A DNA stretch of 64,000 bases from Shimia sp039969785 (GTDB taxonomy: Bacteria > Pseudomonadota > Alphaproteobacteria > Rhodobacterales > Rhodobacteraceae), in the NCBI RefSeq assembly GCF_039969785.1, contig NZ_JBDVNC010000004.1, positions 327,866 to 391,865 on the forward strand, written 5' to 3'. The notes under the pieces are model-generated. The model made no database searches. It was not told the origin of the DNA and saw only the letters and a list, made by a program, of their open reading frames with translations. How positions within the stretch are numbered: position 1 is the stretch's first letter; every line of letters starts with the position of its first letter. This document shows, piece by piece, positions 42,928-51,649 of this stretch. A program made the translations under genes and the position numbers.

Positions 42928-43680
42928 TCAGCACGTGTAGTTCATACCGATGCGACCACCATCGATATAGATGGTTTCCCCGGTGATATATTTTGCTTTA
43001 TTGCTGGCCAGAAATGCGACGGCATCGCCAATGTCGCGCGGTTCTCCAATACGTTTCAGCGGAGTGCGTGACATGACCATTTTCATGGCTTCAGGGTTCG
43101 CGTTCACACCAGCCATCATTTCGGTATCAATCGATCCGGGCCCCACAGCATTCACACGAATGTTGTGCGGCGCAAGGGCAAGCGCAGTTGCCTTGGTCAA
43201 CTGCATCACGCCGCCCTTTGACGCGCAATACGCAGGAATTGACGGGATCGCCACAACCGCATTGACCGACGACATGTTCACAATCGCGCCTTCGATATTC
43301 TTGGCCACCATGGTTTTGGCCGCACGTTGCAACGCAACAAACGTCCCGGTCAGGTTCACATCAATCACCTTTTGAAAGCTCTCGATCGAGGTTTCAAGAA
43401 AATCACCGGGCATCGCGATTCCGGCATTGTTCACAAGTATTTCAACATCGCCGTGCTCGGCTTCGATGGTGTCGAACATGGCATTGATCTGGGCCGCGTC
43501 GCCCATGTCACAGGTCATACCCACGGCACCGCCGCCCAGTTTTTCTGCCGCTGCCGCGACACCTTCGGCGTTAATGTCAGCCAAAATCAGCTTGGCGCCA
43601 TCTTCTGCGAGGGCCTCTGCACAGGCGTAGCCGATGCCTTGGGCGGCGCCAGTGACCAGCGCGATTGGTTGTTTGCTCAT
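42928..43680 (-). CDS. Short-chain dehydrogenase/reductase (FabG-like)
   Basis: This classical SDR of 250 residues has VTGAAQGIGYACAEALAE for NAD(P) binding, LVNNAGIAMPGDF, the catalytic Ser in VNMSSVNAV, YCASKGG with Tyr and Lys, and a closing ITGETIYIDGG. Asp after the second strand (LILADINAEG) suggests NAD preference. It starts eight bases after the hyuB stop and ends the FAD oxidase-hyuA-hyuB-SDR operon. It probably reduces or oxidises a hydroxy/oxo intermediate of the same pathway; the substrate is unknown. Confidence 0.9.
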   Translation of the reverse strand: MSKQPIALVTGAAQGIGYACAEALAEDGAKLILADINAEGVAAAAEKLGGGAVGMTCDMGDAAQINAMFDTIEAEHGDVEILVNNAGIAMPGDFLETSIESFQKVIDVNLTGTFVALQRAAKTMVAKNIEGAIVNMSSVNAVVAIPSIPAYCASKGGVMQLTKATALALAPHNIRVNAVGPGSIDTEMMAGVNANPEAMKMVMSRTPLKRIGEPRDIGDAVAFLASNKAKYITGETIYIDGGRIGMNYTC

Positions 43681-43688
43681 ATCGTTTC

Positions 43689-45335
43689 CTATTTCTTCAA
43701 ACCGTAAAGCTCGGTCGCTTGTTCTTCTGTAATAAATCCGGCGGCCAAATCTTCGGCCACCCCTGCTTTGTCGCGCTCGCTTGGGTCGCCGTAACCGCCC
43801 CCACCCGGGAGGCTCAGTTTAAGACGTTGACCATTTTTGATCAATTGACGGCCTTTGCTGCGTAGCTTGGTGCCGTCCGACAGTTCGACGCGACCCTGAG
43901 CGCCCGCAAGCCCACCCTCGCGGCCCCGCGCTGCATTTTCAACACGATCAAACATTGCGTTGAAATAAAAATCATAACCTTCGCGTGGTTCGATCTCGAT
44001 AATCTGGCCAAGACCGCCACGGAAAGCCCCCGCGCCGCCAGAGCCTTCTCGCAAGTCCTTGCGCCACACAGTAATCGGGCCAACGTGCTCAGTTGCTTCG
44101 ACGCTCATGGTGGACACACCCGACGGGAACGCGGTGGCTGACAAGCCGTCCAACGTCGGGCGCGCACCCGTGCCGCCCGAGTTAAACATCAACACCTCAG
44201 CATTAGGCAGGCCGCTCTCGGATTCGCTTGCCCGTGCGGAAATTTGAATATTCCAAAGCGCGCTGGCACCTTCTGCTGGCACCGTGTTCGGCAACGCCTG
44301 ATGCAAGGCGCCCAATACCACATCAGGCACCAAATGCCCTAAAACGTGACGCACGGACACCGGTGCCGGACGGCGCGCGGCCAGAATGCAACCTTCTGGG
44401 GCCGTGATTTCAAATGGTTCCAGCGACCCCGTGTTATTGGGAACCTCAGGCGCAATCGCACATTTCAGACCATAACAGGCATAGGCCCGCGTATAGACCT
44501 CGGGGACGTTCACGCCAAAACGGCTCATGCCTGATGTGCCGTCAAAATCTGCCTTGATCTGATCGCCCTTAATATCCAGACGTACAACCATGTTCACTGG
44601 CGCGTCATAACCATCAACCTGCATGGAATGATTGAACGTGCCATCGGGTACTTTGGCAATGGCTTCGTGCGTTGCCTTGCGCGATGTTTCGATCACGAAA
44701 TCAGCAAGACCATCAATATCTGCAATGCCAAATTCGCCCATCATGGTTTGCAACCGACGATCGCCCGCTTCGTTACAGGCGGCCAGCGAATACATGTCAC
44801 CCACCACCTGATCAGGTTCGCGCACGTTTGAACGCACCAATCGAATAAGATCTTTGGACACGTTCCCGCGTTCCGCGAATTTCATGATCGGGATCAACAG
44901 ACCCTCTTCATAAACTTCGTTGCCGTCGGGTCCAAATCCGCGACCGCCAATATCAACAACATGGGCGGTACAGGCAAAGAACCCGATGTGCTTACCATCG
45001 CGGAATGATGGCGACACAACAGTAATGTCGTGCAGGTGGCCTGTGCCAAGCCAAGGGTCGTTGGTGATGAACACATCCCCATCGAACACGTTTTCAGGCC
45101 CGATTTCGCGCACAAAATGGGTCACACTTTCGGCCATGGCATTTACGTGCCCGGGCGTGCCGGTCACCGCTTGTGCCATCATGCGACCGTTGCGGTCAAA
45201 CAACCCTGCCGAAAGATCACCCGCCTCGCGCACCGATGTGGAAAACGCGGTACGGATTAAGGTTGTCGCCTGCTCTTCGACAACCGAAATCAAACGGTTC
45301 CACATGATTTGATAGTCAATTGCGGTCGGGCTCAT
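43689..45335 (-). CDS. hyuB: Hydantoinase B / oxoprolinase-type subunit
   Basis: This 548-residue HyuB-family protein begins DYQIMWNRLISVVEEQA and contains FSTSVREAGDLSAGLFD, NDPWLGTGHLHDI, GFFACTAHVVDIGG, a C-terminal GGAGAFRGGLGQ block and SLPGGGGYGDP. With HyuA it forms ATP-dependent cyclic amide hydrolases such as N-methylhydantoinase, 5-oxoprolinase, caprolactamase, or related acetone-carboxylase-like enzymes. Its start overlaps the end of hyuA by four bases. No gamma subunit is adjacent, which argues against acetone carboxylase. The natural substrate is not determined by sequence. Confidence 0.93.
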   Translation of the reverse strand: MSPTAIDYQIMWNRLISVVEEQATTLIRTAFSTSVREAGDLSAGLFDRNGRMMAQAVTGTPGHVNAMAESVTHFVREIGPENVFDGDVFITNDPWLGTGHLHDITVVSPSFRDGKHIGFFACTAHVVDIGGRGFGPDGNEVYEEGLLIPIMKFAERGNVSKDLIRLVRSNVREPDQVVGDMYSLAACNEAGDRRLQTMMGEFGIADIDGLADFVIETSRKATHEAIAKVPDGTFNHSMQVDGYDAPVNMVVRLDIKGDQIKADFDGTSGMSRFGVNVPEVYTRAYACYGLKCAIAPEVPNNTGSLEPFEITAPEGCILAARRPAPVSVRHVLGHLVPDVVLGALHQALPNTVPAEGASALWNIQISARASESESGLPNAEVLMFNSGGTGARPTLDGLSATAFPSGVSTMSVEATEHVGPITVWRKDLREGSGGAGAFRGGLGQIIEIEPREGYDFYFNAMFDRVENAARGREGGLAGAQGRVELSDGTKLRSKGRQLIKNGQRLKLSLPGGGGYGDPSERDKAGVAEDLAAGFITEEQATELYGLKK

Positions 45336-47425
45336 ACTGTGTCTCCCTTGCGGCGCAACAGCAGACTGCCGTCACCCTGGCCAATCGCGGTATAGGCAGA
45401 TGTGACAATTGTTGTGGTCTCGTCTTCGATAATCACGGCGGGACCTTCGACAGATTTCCCGGCGCTCATTTCCTGACGCTCGACTTCGCGTGCCGCTACA
45501 GATTTACGCAATGCCGCATCATAAAATTGACGCGTGCAGCGTTTGTTTGCAGCCACACCGCGGTCAAACCGCGCAGCCTTGTCGACCTCGGGCAGCACCG
45601 ACGCCACCACAAGCGACCAGTTTGTGATCTCGATGGCAAGGCCGTCAATGATACGGCCAAACAGCACGCGATAGGCCTCCTCAAAGGCGTCTTTGATCTC
45701 GGATTTGTCAGCATCCGCAAAAGTTTTGTACGGCAATGCCACCGGAATTTCCCAACCCTGTCCTGCGTAACGCATGAACGCGGTCAGCTTTGATGTGGTG
45801 TCGGCATCCTTGGCCCCGACTTCAACAAAGGCCCGCGCCTCTTGTTCAAGCTCGGCAAGGGCTGCGTTCACTGCTGCCCCGTCAAACGCTGCGAGGCGTT
45901 GGAACAGACCGCGCGTTGCCTCGTAACTGAACGGCGCCCTGAGGAACCCAATCGCCGAGCCAACCCCAGCCCCGGGCGGGATGATCAGATCCCGAATGCC
46001 CAGTTTTTCGCACAACCTGCAAGCATGAAGCGGCGCGCCGCCCCCAAAGCCGATCATCGTGAAATGCTCGATGTCGCGCCCGTTTTCAACAGTATGAACA
46101 CGCGCCGCATTGGCCATGTTTTCATCCACCACTTCGGTCACACCAAAGGCGGCATCGCTGCTTTGGATACCCAATGGCGCGCCAAGTTTCGCGGCCACGG
46201 CGGTGTCGGATGCATCCGCATGCAACTGGATCGCGCCACCTGCGAAATTGTCCGGGTCAAGCCGCCCCAACAACAGGTTCGCATCCGTCACGGTCGGTTC
46301 CTCACCACCGCGCCCGTAACAGGCCGGCCCGGGTTCCGATGCAGCAGATCGTGGCCCAACCTGGATGCGGTTCATGCTGTCGATTGAGGCGATGGACCCA
46401 CCGCCGGCACCAATTTCAACCATCTCAACAACCGGGGTCGACACGGTCATGCCCGACCCTTTTTTGAAACGATATGTGCGTGCGACTTCAAAAGTGCTCG
46501 CGGTTTTTGGAGCCCCGTCTTCGATCAGACAAATCTTGGCAGTGGTGCCGCCCATGTCAAAGCTCAGCACCTTGTCCAGATCATGTGCCCGTGCGAAATC
46601 GGCGGCAAAGATGGCGCCGCCCGCAGGCCCTGATTCCAACAGACGCACGGGTTGTTCTGCCGCCGTCTCGACCGAAATAAGCCCGCCACCCGAGTGCAAC
46701 ATAAACACAGGCGCCGTAACGCCATTATCGCGCAAACGCGCGACCAAACGGCCCAGATAGTCCGCCACCTGCGGCTGAACATAGGCGTTTACGATCACCG
46801 TGTTAAAGCGTGGCAATTCCCGCATTTGGGGCGAAATCACCGAGGATATCGAAATCGAAAGGTCCGGCGCAGCCTGACGCAGTGCATCGGCCATCTGACG
46901 TTCGTGGCTGTCATTGGCATAAGAATGCATCAGGCCAATCGCCACCGCATCAAAGTCACCTGCCAGCACGGTTTGCACCATGGCATCGACTTCGTCCTGC
47001 GCGAGCGGCAAAAGAACTTCACCATTGGCTCCAATGCGTTCGTTCAGCGTAAACCGGTCCTGACGTGGCACCATCGGTTTGGGCAGGCTCAGGTTCAGGT
47101 CATATTGTTCAAACCGGTTCTCAGACCGCATTTCGATGACGTCACGAAACCCTTCGGTGGTGATAAACGCCAGCTTTGCGCCCCGGCGTTCAATCAGAGA
47201 ATTTGTCACCAACGTTGTACCGTGGATCACCTGTTCAATGTCGCCCAAAGCGATGCCTGCCTGCGTTGCGGCCAGAATAATACCGTCCAGAATCGCTTGT
47301 TCGGGCTGGGTATAGTTGGTCAGCACCTTACAGGTCGACAGGCCATTCGCATGCTGCAATGCCACATCCGTAAAGGTGCCGCCGATGTCTACGCCCACGC
47401 GTGTAGAAGCCAGTGTCATAGTCAA
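45332..47425 (-). CDS. hyuA: Hydantoinase A / oxoprolinase-type subunit
   Basis: This 697-residue HyuA-family protein is the ATP-binding subunit. It begins RVGVDIGGTFTDVALQ and has VIHGTTLVTNSLIERRGA, FITTEGFRDVIEM, the middle block LHSGGGLISVETA and VLSFDMGGTTAKICLI, then ISIGAGGGS-type EIGAGGGSIASID. Full length is preserved. It phosphorylates or activates the cyclic amide for hydrolysis together with HyuB. It is coupled by ATGA overlaps to hyuB and to the upstream FAD oxidase gene, so one operon of four genes runs from 48699 to 42928. Confidence 0.94.
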   Translation of the reverse strand: MTMTLASTRVGVDIGGTFTDVALQHANGLSTCKVLTNYTQPEQAILDGIILAATQAGIALGDIEQVIHGTTLVTNSLIERRGAKLAFITTEGFRDVIEMRSENRFEQYDLNLSLPKPMVPRQDRFTLNERIGANGEVLLPLAQDEVDAMVQTVLAGDFDAVAIGLMHSYANDSHERQMADALRQAAPDLSISISSVISPQMRELPRFNTVIVNAYVQPQVADYLGRLVARLRDNGVTAPVFMLHSGGGLISVETAAEQPVRLLESGPAGGAIFAADFARAHDLDKVLSFDMGGTTAKICLIEDGAPKTASTFEVARTYRFKKGSGMTVSTPVVEMVEIGAGGGSIASIDSMNRIQVGPRSAASEPGPACYGRGGEEPTVTDANLLLGRLDPDNFAGGAIQLHADASDTAVAAKLGAPLGIQSSDAAFGVTEVVDENMANAARVHTVENGRDIEHFTMIGFGGGAPLHACRLCEKLGIRDLIIPPGAGVGSAIGFLRAPFSYEATRGLFQRLAAFDGAAVNAALAELEQEARAFVEVGAKDADTTSKLTAFMRYAGQGWEIPVALPYKTFADADKSEIKDAFEEAYRVLFGRIIDGLAIEITNWSLVVASVLPEVDKAARFDRGVAANKRCTRQFYDAALRKSVAAREVERQEMSAGKSVEGPAVIIEDETTTIVTSAYTAIGQGDGSLLLRRKGDTV

Positions 47426-48699
47426 ATTGCCTTTAGGATTTGCTTAGCAGTGAAAGCGGTTTGATACAGTCGCGAAACAATTGGCGCACTTTTTACCGTA
47501 GACGTTTCGGTCATCGGAAGTGGGAGATCAGCGCGATCCATTCCCGTCAACAATTGTGACATGGTGCGCCCAAACAGTGTTCCGGTGGTGATCCCGCGCC
47601 CGTTATAGCCGATTGTCGTGAAGAGGTTTTTCTCAAGCTCATGGATACGTGGCAGATGGTCGGGTGTCATCGCAATACGGCCTGTCCACGCTGCTTCGAA
47701 TTCAACATAACCCAGCGTCGGGAAAAGGCGCGCGATTTGTTTGCGGGCCCATCTTTGCGAAATACCCTGGTTGATGTCACCCAGTACCTTACCCATCGAG
47801 CCGATCAACAAACGATCATACGCATCCCGGCGCAGGTTGAACATGATCTGTCCCGTGTCCCAAAGCCCTTGTTTGCCGGGCATGATATGCGCCGCTTCCG
47901 GTCCAAGCGGTTTCGTTGCGAACTGGAAATAGTTGATCAGCGTGAAGTTCTTTTTCAAACCGGGCCACAGATCATCCGTATAGGCGTTTGTGCCCAGAAC
48001 AACCGCTTTGGCTTTGACGGCGCCTTTGTCCGTTTCAACGATCCACAGATCGCCATCTTTGGATAGCTTTGTGGCGCGGACCTTGGTGCTGATCCTGGCG
48101 CCTGCGCTAAGTGTCGCACGCGCAAGGCCGCGCACATATCCCATCGGGTTGATCGTGCCCGCGCGGTGGTCCAGCAAACCGCCGTGGAAAACTGTGGTGC
48201 CCACCATTTCGGACACTTGTTCCCGCGACAGCAAATCAACCGGTTCCCCCAAACGTTGCCATTCTTTGTGACGGTCCTGAAGATCGCGGAAACCCGATGG
48301 CGCATGCGCTCCGTGGATCGTGCCGGTTCTGGTGACCTCACACCGAATCTGATGTTTTTCAATCAAAGAGAATACATATTCCGGGCCTCTGCAAAACATT
48401 TCGAGAAACCGGGGACCACAGGACTCGCCCAGCTTTTCACGCACTTTCTGTGGTGGGAGCCAAAGCGCAGCGTTGACAAGACCACAGTTGCGCCCCGATC
48501 CACCATAGCCGATCTGTTCCGCCTCAAGCACATGGGCGGACAAGCCCTCATTGGCGCAATGAAGCGCAGAAGACAGGCCCGTGAACCCGCCGCCGATAAT
48601 AACAACGTCCAGGACACCCTGAACATCCAATGGAGCATGAAAGTCGTCTTCGACAGCGGACGCGTTCCAAAGTGAAATAGCATCTTGCCCACTCATCAT
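47422..48699 (-). CDS. FAD-dependent amine/amino-acid oxidase (DAO family)
   Basis: This 425-residue DAO-family flavoprotein has VVIIGGGFTGLSSALHCANEG as its dinucleotide-binding motif, then the family GYGGSGRNCGLVNAAL block and a C-terminal GYNGRGITTGTLFGR that closes on the flavin. It resembles PuuB/OrdL-type oxidases (gamma-glutamylputrescine oxidase) more than D-amino-acid dehydrogenases. It is the first gene of the hydantoinase operon. The oxidase would yield an imine or aldehyde, which fits RidA and an SDR downstream. The substrate remains open. Confidence 0.9.
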   Translation of the reverse strand: MMSGQDAISLWNASAVEDDFHAPLDVQGVLDVVIIGGGFTGLSSALHCANEGLSAHVLEAEQIGYGGSGRNCGLVNAALWLPPQKVREKLGESCGPRFLEMFCRGPEYVFSLIEKHQIRCEVTRTGTIHGAHAPSGFRDLQDRHKEWQRLGEPVDLLSREQVSEMVGTTVFHGGLLDHRAGTINPMGYVRGLARATLSAGARISTKVRATKLSKDGDLWIVETDKGAVKAKAVVLGTNAYTDDLWPGLKKNFTLINYFQFATKPLGPEAAHIMPGKQGLWDTGQIMFNLRRDAYDRLLIGSMGKVLGDINQGISQRWARKQIARLFPTLGYVEFEAAWTGRIAMTPDHLPRIHELEKNLFTTIGYNGRGITTGTLFGRTMSQLLTGMDRADLPLPMTETSTVKSAPIVSRLYQTAFTAKQILKAI

Positions 48700-48812
48700 A
48701 AGAATCCCTGACTAAAACGGAATGGCGGTGTAGGTGTGAAAAGGTTGCAACAGCTTTGCACATGCGTCAACATACGAAATATGTGTTCCATATATCAGCA
48801 CGAAAGCGCGTT

Positions 48813-49214
48813 ATGAAAAAACTCAAAATGTCATCAGGCGACATGGTGAAAGCGGCAAGATCACGCATCGAAGAAATTGAAACCAGCGACCTGATCGCGA
48901 TGCTGGACGATCCGAATGTTGTTGTGGTCGATATTCGTGACCCGCGTGAACGTCAGCGCGGCGGTTTCATCCCCGGAAGTGTGCACGCCCCACGTGGCAT
49001 GGTCGAATTCTGGGTCGACCCCGACAGCCCCTATTTCAAGGAGATATTCGCGGAGGACAAAAAGTTTGTGTTCCACTGTGCATCTGGTTGGCGCTCAGCT
49101 CTGACAACTGCAACATTGCAGGACATGGGTTTTGAAGCTGCTCATCTCAAAGAAGGCTTTTCCACTTGGGAAAGACAAGGCGGCCCCGTCGAATTCCCGG
49201 AAAAGAAAACCTAG
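48813..49214 (+). CDS. Rhodanese-domain protein
   Basis: This protein of about 133 residues has a single rhodanese domain: LIAMLDDPNVVVVDIRDPRER, HAPRGMVEFWVDPDSPY, and the active-site loop FHCASGWRSA with catalytic Cys, then HLKEGFSTWERQGGPVE. It probably transfers sulfane sulfur in the cytoplasm. ATG 48813 is used; ATG 48828 is also possible. It is divergent from the hydantoinase operon and convergent with the IclR gene. Its link to that pathway is only positional. Confidence 0.88.
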   Translation: MKKLKMSSGDMVKAARSRIEEIETSDLIAMLDDPNVVVVDIRDPRERQRGGFIPGSVHAPRGMVEFWVDPDSPYFKEIFAEDKKFVFHCASGWRSALTTATLQDMGFEAAHLKEGFSTWERQGGPVEFPEKKT

Positions 49215-49261
49215 ACTAAGACGGCTATTTCGCGCGGTTAATTCAGACTCGCGCGGAACAT

Positions 49262-50032
49262 TTACCGACGCGCCAGTTTTTCAGAAACGCTTTCGGCGCA
49301 GTTCGCGACAAGGGCACCGTATTTTTCGACACCACCATCGGGCATGCTCACATCGGGCAGCGAAACGCCAAGCGATGCAATCGCCTCGCCATTTGGCAAT
49401 GTAATTGCTGCACCAAGGCTCCAGATACGTTCGCGGAATTCGCCCCTGTCCACGGCATAGCCACGCGCAATTGTTTCATCCATGTCCTTATCCAAAGCCG
49501 TAATTGACGTAAGTGTTTTGTCCGTGTGACGCGTCAATTGCGTTTTGACACGTTCGCGTAGCTTGCCATAATTCGCTGATAAAATCGCCTTGCCGGTGCC
49601 CACACAATGAATGGGGACGTTACCACCGATGGGGCTCCAGGATCGGATCGGTTTTTGACTTTCGATCTTGTCGATATAGATAATTCCAAGGTTTTCAGGC
49701 ACCGCAAGATAGATCGTCTCACCAGTTTCTCGCGACAGAAACGACATCTCAGAGGACGCCAGTTCGCGCAGATTCAGGTTATCCACCGAAGCGCGCCCGG
49801 TTTGCCACATCTTCAACGTCGCAGCATAGGCCTTGTTGTCCAGATGCTTGACATAGCCAAGCGTCGTCAGGCTTTGCAAAAGACGAAATGTGTTGGATTT
49901 CGTCAGCCCCAGTTCCACTGAAAGCTCTGTCACGCCCTTGCCCTTTTGGGAATGAGCCAGATTCTCAAGAATGCTCAGCCCTTTGGACAGTGTCGAGTCG
50001 ACTTTGGGTGTTTTCGGGGCGTCTTCGGTCAT
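49262..50032 (-). CDS. IclR-family transcriptional regulator
   Basis: This 256-residue regulator has an N-terminal winged helix-turn-helix (VDSTLSKGLSILENLAHSQKGKGVTEL with breaks; ELGLTKSNTFRLLQSLTTLGYV) and an IclR effector domain (LSRETGETIYLAVPE, then IHCVGTGKAILSA, GYAVDRGEFRERIWSLGAAI). It is a likely regulator of the neighbouring hydantoinase/FAD oxidase operon. A molybdoenzyme remnant ends six bases upstream of its start, so its original promoter may have been altered by that deletion. Confidence 0.93.
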   Translation of the reverse strand: MTEDAPKTPKVDSTLSKGLSILENLAHSQKGKGVTELSVELGLTKSNTFRLLQSLTTLGYVKHLDNKAYAATLKMWQTGRASVDNLNLRELASSEMSFLSRETGETIYLAVPENLGIIYIDKIESQKPIRSWSPIGGNVPIHCVGTGKAILSANYGKLRERVKTQLTRHTDKTLTSITALDKDMDETIARGYAVDRGEFRERIWSLGAAITLPNGEAIASLGVSLPDVSMPDGGVEKYGALVANCAESVSEKLARR

Positions 50033-50038
50033 AAAGCG

Positions 50039-50446
50039 TTACTCCAATTCCGCGGTCGTATCAGGTTCCGCGAGAAACAGGAAGTCAGGGGCAACATGCG
50101 CCTTTATTTCCGGCGCGGGCCCCTCAAATTTGAACATCTCCAACAGAGTGGAATGGGCCGCAATGCCCTGCGACAGGGACGACGTTCGGTGATCGTGGGT
50201 CAATGCATTGGGATTGCCGAGACGGTCCCGATTTTGCGGGGCCGCGAAATCCGGATCATACCACGCACCGGTCCATAAAAAGACACATCCCTCGCGGATT
50301 TCATCCGTCACTTTGGCCCCGACAAGGCACCGCCCGCGATCATTAAACAGCTCTACAATATCCCCTGACACAATCCCGCGTGTTGCGGCATCGTTTGGAT
50401 GGATCAACACAGGTTCGCGCCCCTTTACCTTGTGACTTCAGCTACC
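50039..50446 (-). pseudogene. 3' remnant of a molybdopterin oxidoreductase gene (BisC/TorA type)
   Basis: About 130 codons encode a molybdopterin-dinucleotide-binding domain: VKGREPVLIHPNDAATRGI, GDIVELFNDRGRCLVGAKVTD, and LWTGAWYDPDF, followed by GNPNALTHD and TSSLSQG. This is the C terminus of DMSO/TMAO/biotin-sulfoxide reductase-type enzymes. The upstream ~600 codons are missing, no start is visible, and the frame meets a stop near 50446, close to IS-derived sequence. It is a deletion remnant left by IS activity. Confidence 0.82.
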
Positions 50447-50561
50447 GGCGCGCAACCTGCGCTACTGAAACGCCTGCCGCCGTCGTCTGAAAACAGATCG
50501 AACGCTTCTCTTCATCCGGCCAACGCCGCTTCTTCTGCTTTCCCGCCATAGAGCGCCCCTA

Positions 50562-50587
50562 AGTGTCCACTATCAATGGTGGACACT
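50562..50587. repeat. Perfect inverted repeat at the IS3 fragment boundary
   Basis: Nine-base arms AGTGTCCAC and GTGGACACT flank TATCAATG. It lies just past the point where the IS3 OrfB frame stops being recognisable. It may be the tip of another mobile element that truncated the IS3 copy. Confidence 0.55.
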
Positions 50588-50608
50588 AGCACTCCAGATT
50601 CAGCGCCG

Positions 50609-51125
50609 TTAGCCAAAACGCCGCCGCTTGGCAGCGACGGTCTTCATCTCTGCCCTGATCTCCGGGTTGTCAGGCGGGCGTTCGCGCCTGACCGTCTTGG
50701 GATCGACACCGACAAGTCGGCAGGCCCGACGCTGCGAGATATTGTGATCCCGCATCGCCCTGAGCGCTGCCTCTCGCCGCTCATTCGGCGTAGTCAGTTC
50801 TTTCCCAGAAGATCCTTCAGAACAGCATTGTCTAGTATCGTATTGGCCAGCAGGCGCTTGAGCCTGGCATTCTCGTCTTCCATTGCCCTCAGCTTCGCGA
50901 CGTCGGACACTTCCATGCCGCCATACTTCGACTTGTATTTGTAGAACGTGCCCTGACTGAGGCCGTACTTGCGGCACACCTTCGCTGTCGGCATTCCGAC
51001 TTCCTGTTCCTTGATCATTCCGATGATTTGCGCCTCGGTGAAACGGCTCTTTCGCATTCGTTTGCTCCTTCGAAAGGTTGAGCAAACTCTACATCACAAC
51101 GAGGGAAGTTTCGGGGAGCAGGTCA
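50609..51125 (-). mobile_element. Truncated IS3-family element (orfA plus 5' part of orfB)
   Basis: OrfA (50794-51057, 87 residues) begins with RKSRFTEAQIIGMIKEQEVG, a helix-turn-helix IS3 OrfA, and has the leucine-rich EDENARLKRLLAN region. A -1 frame carries the start of OrfB (TTPNERREAALRAMRDHNISQRRACRLVGV...), which breaks off after AKRRRFG at 50609, so the DDE catalytic domain is missing. Upstream of OrfA, on the minus strand, TGACCTGCTCCCCG at 51112-51125 matches the usual terminal sequence of this group. It cannot transpose on its own. Confidence 0.85.
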
Positions 51126-51174
51126 GTTTGTTTGAACAGTTTCGAGCCGTTTCGTAAGTGGATTTTCCGCTCAG

Positions 51175-51330
51175 TTATGCCACCACCGGGATTGGTCGCG
51201 ACGGGTTGAGATATGCCTGTTCGGGTGTCTGCCAGTCCAGCGATGAATGCTGTCTCCGCGTGTTGTAGAACTTTAGATACCGACGCAAGTTTTCATGCGG
51301 GACCGAGACGCTGTCATAGGCGCGCACAGA
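51175..51330 (-). mobile_element. IS3-family OrfB C-terminal fragment (second element)
   Basis: About 50 codons encode the end of an IS3 OrfB: RAYDSVSVPHENLRRYLKFY, then NTRRQHSSLDWQTPEQAYLN, with the HSSLD motif near the C terminus. It stands before (in transcription order) the OrfA of the neighbouring fragment, so it belongs to another copy. Codons upstream of about 51330 are unrelated. Confidence 0.8.
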
Positions 51331-51649
51331 ACTTTGTAAAATGCCACGTCTCTGACGCACCGGGTTACTGGGGCAAATTACGCCCCCAAAAGGCAACGCA
51401 GTTTCAGAAAAAGCAGTTCAGACAAGGTTCTTGAATCCTCCCCGAACAAGGCCCAAGTCAGAAAAACTGCAATTCATTAGACGCGCCGTTGTTTTTTAAC
51501 TAGTATCGGTTTTTGGCGAATAGCTGCGCAGACAGCACGCCTGGTCAGAGAACAACCCAATTTCGAATCAGGAGTCGCATATTGATCAGGTGCGCGCCAG
51601 ACACCTCTCTCTTTCGGCTCAGTGAGATTGCACTTTTGGAGAGAGATAG
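51331..51649. other. Intergenic stretch before the RTX gene
   Basis: No gene is recognised in these 319 bases. The first part is probably IS-derived. The last 20 bases hold the GGAGAG ribosome-binding site of the RTX gene. The region around 51470-51600 is the place to look for its promoter. Confidence 0.5.
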
